Shown here: piece by piece, positions 4,763-5,768 of the stretch | Numbering within the stretch: the stretch's first letter is position 1 | How the letters are laid out: the number at the start of each line of letters is the position of its first letter | From: Caryophanales bacterium UBA6448 | Lineage (GTDB): Bacteria > Bacillota_I > Bacilli_A > RF39 > UBA660 | Length of the DNA stretch: 5,768 nucleotides | NCBI GenBank assembly: GCA_002439555.1 | Contig: DJOC01000012.1 | Coordinates: 1 to 5,768, forward strand | Reading direction: 5' to 3' | Made by a program: the position numbers and the translations under genes | Notes under the pieces: model-generated | The model's input: only the letters and a program-made list of their open reading frames with translations | What the model was told of the DNA's origin: nothing | Databases searched by the model: none

Positions 4763-5540
4763 TTATGCAGTAATATATAAAGGAAATAATAAATTATATT
4801 ATTTTAAAAGTACAGAAAAGTTTGAAATTGATGACGAAGTAATTGTTGATACTGATAAGGGTGAACAATATGCTAAAATCGTAAAGATTATTGATTCATT
4901 AAAAACTGACGATTTAAAAGAAATTTTACGAAAAGCTACAAAAGAAGATCAAGATAATTTCTATACTAATATAAAAGATGCTGAACTTGCACTAGTAAAA
5001 GCAAGAAATTTTGCTAAAGAGTTAGATTTAAATATGAATATAATTAATGCTCAATATACTTTAAATCGAGCGCAACTTTTATTTAATTTTTATGCTGAAG
5101 AAAGAGTTGATTTTCGTGAACTTGCACGAAAACTTGCTGGTCAATTTAGAACTCGTATTGAACTTCGTCAAATAGGAGCAAGAGATAAAGCAAAACAAGT
5201 TGGAGGCATTGGTGTTTGTGGTCAAAAATTATGTTGTTCAAATTTTTTAAATCAATTTGATTCAATTACTATGAATATGGCAAAAGACCAAAATTTAGCT
5301 CTTAACCCATCAAAAATAAACGGTTGTTGTGGAAGACTTTTATGTTGCTTGAGTTATGAAGACGATGAATATATAAGATGTGGTAAAAACTTAAAATCTG
5401 TTGGAAGTATTATCAAATATAAAGGTAAAGATGCAACGGTAATTGGTGTCGATATTTTAAATAAAAAGTATAAAATAATTGTAGATGAACAAAAAATTCT
5501 AGTAGATGCAGAAGAGATAAAAAATGATAGTAAAAAATGA
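4755..5540 (+). CDS. ricT: PSP1-domain protein RicT (YaaT), Y-complex subunit
   Basis: RicT, with RicA (YmcA) and RicF (YlbF), forms the Y-complex, which carries Fe-S clusters and directs RNase Y to certain mRNAs; in Bacillus it affects competence, biofilm formation and sporulation. The 261-residue product has the PSP1 core (about 60-145, including RVDFRELARKLAGQFRTRIE) followed by the cysteine-rich block: GVCGQKLCC (Cys155, Cys160, Cys161), then NPSKINGCCGRLLCCLSYE (Cys191, Cys192, Cys197, Cys198). The cysteines expected for cluster binding are present, so the protein looks functional. Length is near the 275 residues of Bacillus RicT. AGGAGAGG (4744-4751) inside the end of holB precedes the ATG, and the frames overlap by eight bases, indicating translational coupling. 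The gene ends in TGA and overlaps trmN6 by 17 bases. The partner genes are not in the window. Confidence 0.95.
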   Translation: MNNYAVIYKGNNKLYYFKSTEKFEIDDEVIVDTDKGEQYAKIVKIIDSLKTDDLKEILRKATKEDQDNFYTNIKDAELALVKARNFAKELDLNMNIINAQYTLNRAQLLFNFYAEERVDFRELARKLAGQFRTRIELRQIGARDKAKQVGGIGVCGQKLCCSNFLNQFDSITMNMAKDQNLALNPSKINGCCGRLLCCLSYEDDEYIRCGKNLKSVGSIIKYKGKDATVIGVDILNKKYKIIVDEQKILVDAEEIKNDSKK

Positions 5541-5768
5541 TTTATATGATTATAAAAATCGCTACATTTATCAAGATACTGATTTTTTTAAGTTTTCAAT
5601 AGATTCCATTTTATTAGCGGAGTTTGTTGATAGAAAAGATTTAAAAGGAAATATATTAGATATTTGTACTGGAAACGGCGCAATATCACTTATTTTAGCT
5701 GAGTATACAAAAAATAACATTGTTGGTTTTGAAATTCAAAAAAAAATCGCATATTTAGCAGAAATGTC
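5524..5768 (+). CDS. trmN6: tRNA1(Val) (adenine(37)-N6)-methyltransferase, partial at 3' end
   Basis: The family (YabB in Bacillus, YfiC/TrmN6 in E. coli) transfers a methyl group from S-adenosylmethionine to N6 of A37 in a tRNA anticodon loop. Eighty-one codons are visible before the window ends. They include the family N-terminus NDLYDYKNRYIYQ (5-17), FKFSIDSILLAEF (22-34), motif I LDICTGNGAISLIL (45-58), which binds S-adenosylmethionine, and VGFEIQ (67-72), whose Glu70 would contact the ribose. The catalytic NPPF motif lies beyond the edge. The ATG lies inside the end of ricT (17-base overlap), with a GAAGAG ribosome binding site (5511-5516) seven bases upstream. In Bacillus yabA separates these two genes; here it is absent. 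The precise tRNA target cannot be read from this portion. Confidence 0.9.
   Translation, partial: MIVKNDLYDYKNRYIYQDTDFFKFSIDSILLAEFVDRKDLKGNILDICTGNGAISLILAEYTKNNIVGFEIQKKIAYLAEM

Noticed and set aside
5538..5540. ricT TGA read as tryptophan (code 4)
   Set aside because: Read-through would add only a few codons before TAA, the family ends here, and the checked tryptophans are all TGG.
1..5768. CRISPR array, tRNA genes, defence or toxin-antitoxin system
   Set aside because: No regularly spaced repeats, cloverleaf sequences or recognisable defence or toxin genes were seen on either strand.

Overview
The window is very AT-rich chromosomal DNA from a low-GC Bacillota-type bacterium. Gene content, AGGAGG-type ribosome binding sites and gene order match the dnaX-recR-bofA-holB-ricT-trmN6 neighbourhood near the replication origin of Bacillus-like genomes. 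Standard code 11 is favoured over the Mycoplasma code: all five tryptophan codons I checked are TGG (tadA, dnaX twice, yaaK, transposase relic) and ricT ends in TGA. The compact layout, AT-richness and missing genes suggest a streamlined, perhaps host-associated, lineage of Bacilli. That placement is inference.

Region 1-254 has no gene. It opens with a perfect ParB-binding parS palindrome (2-17), then AT-rich spacer and a bidirectional terminator-like hairpin (183-207). Region 255-665 (minus strand) is the C-terminal remnant of a DDE transposase, broken at its 5' end right at the promoter of the next gene. Region 659-771 carries a promoter and an SRP (4.5S/scRNA-type) RNA, whose terminating T-run is followed at once by the tadA ribosome binding site. 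tadA (781-1191) encodes a short, divergent tRNA adenosine deaminase.

A second promoter with an extended -10 (1189-1217) starts a tight plus-strand run: dnaX (clamp-loader tau/gamma), yaaK (YbaB/EbfC nucleoid-associated protein), recR, a short bofA-like membrane protein gene, holB (delta prime), ricT (Fe-S Y-complex subunit that guides RNase Y) and the start of trmN6 (tRNA m6A37 methyltransferase), which runs off the window. The longest gap in this run is 35 nt, and several genes overlap by 1 to 17 nt, so a single operon is likely. It joins two clamp-loader subunits with recombinational repair, RNA processing and tRNA modification.

I see no new defence or mobile system. The points most worth checking are the parS site, the SRP RNA placed upstream of tadA and beside a transposase relic, the BofA homolog that lacks its first membrane segment but keeps the inhibitory residues, the reduced TadA and HolB, and the absence of yabA, tmk, yaaQ and yaaR from this otherwise conserved neighbourhood.
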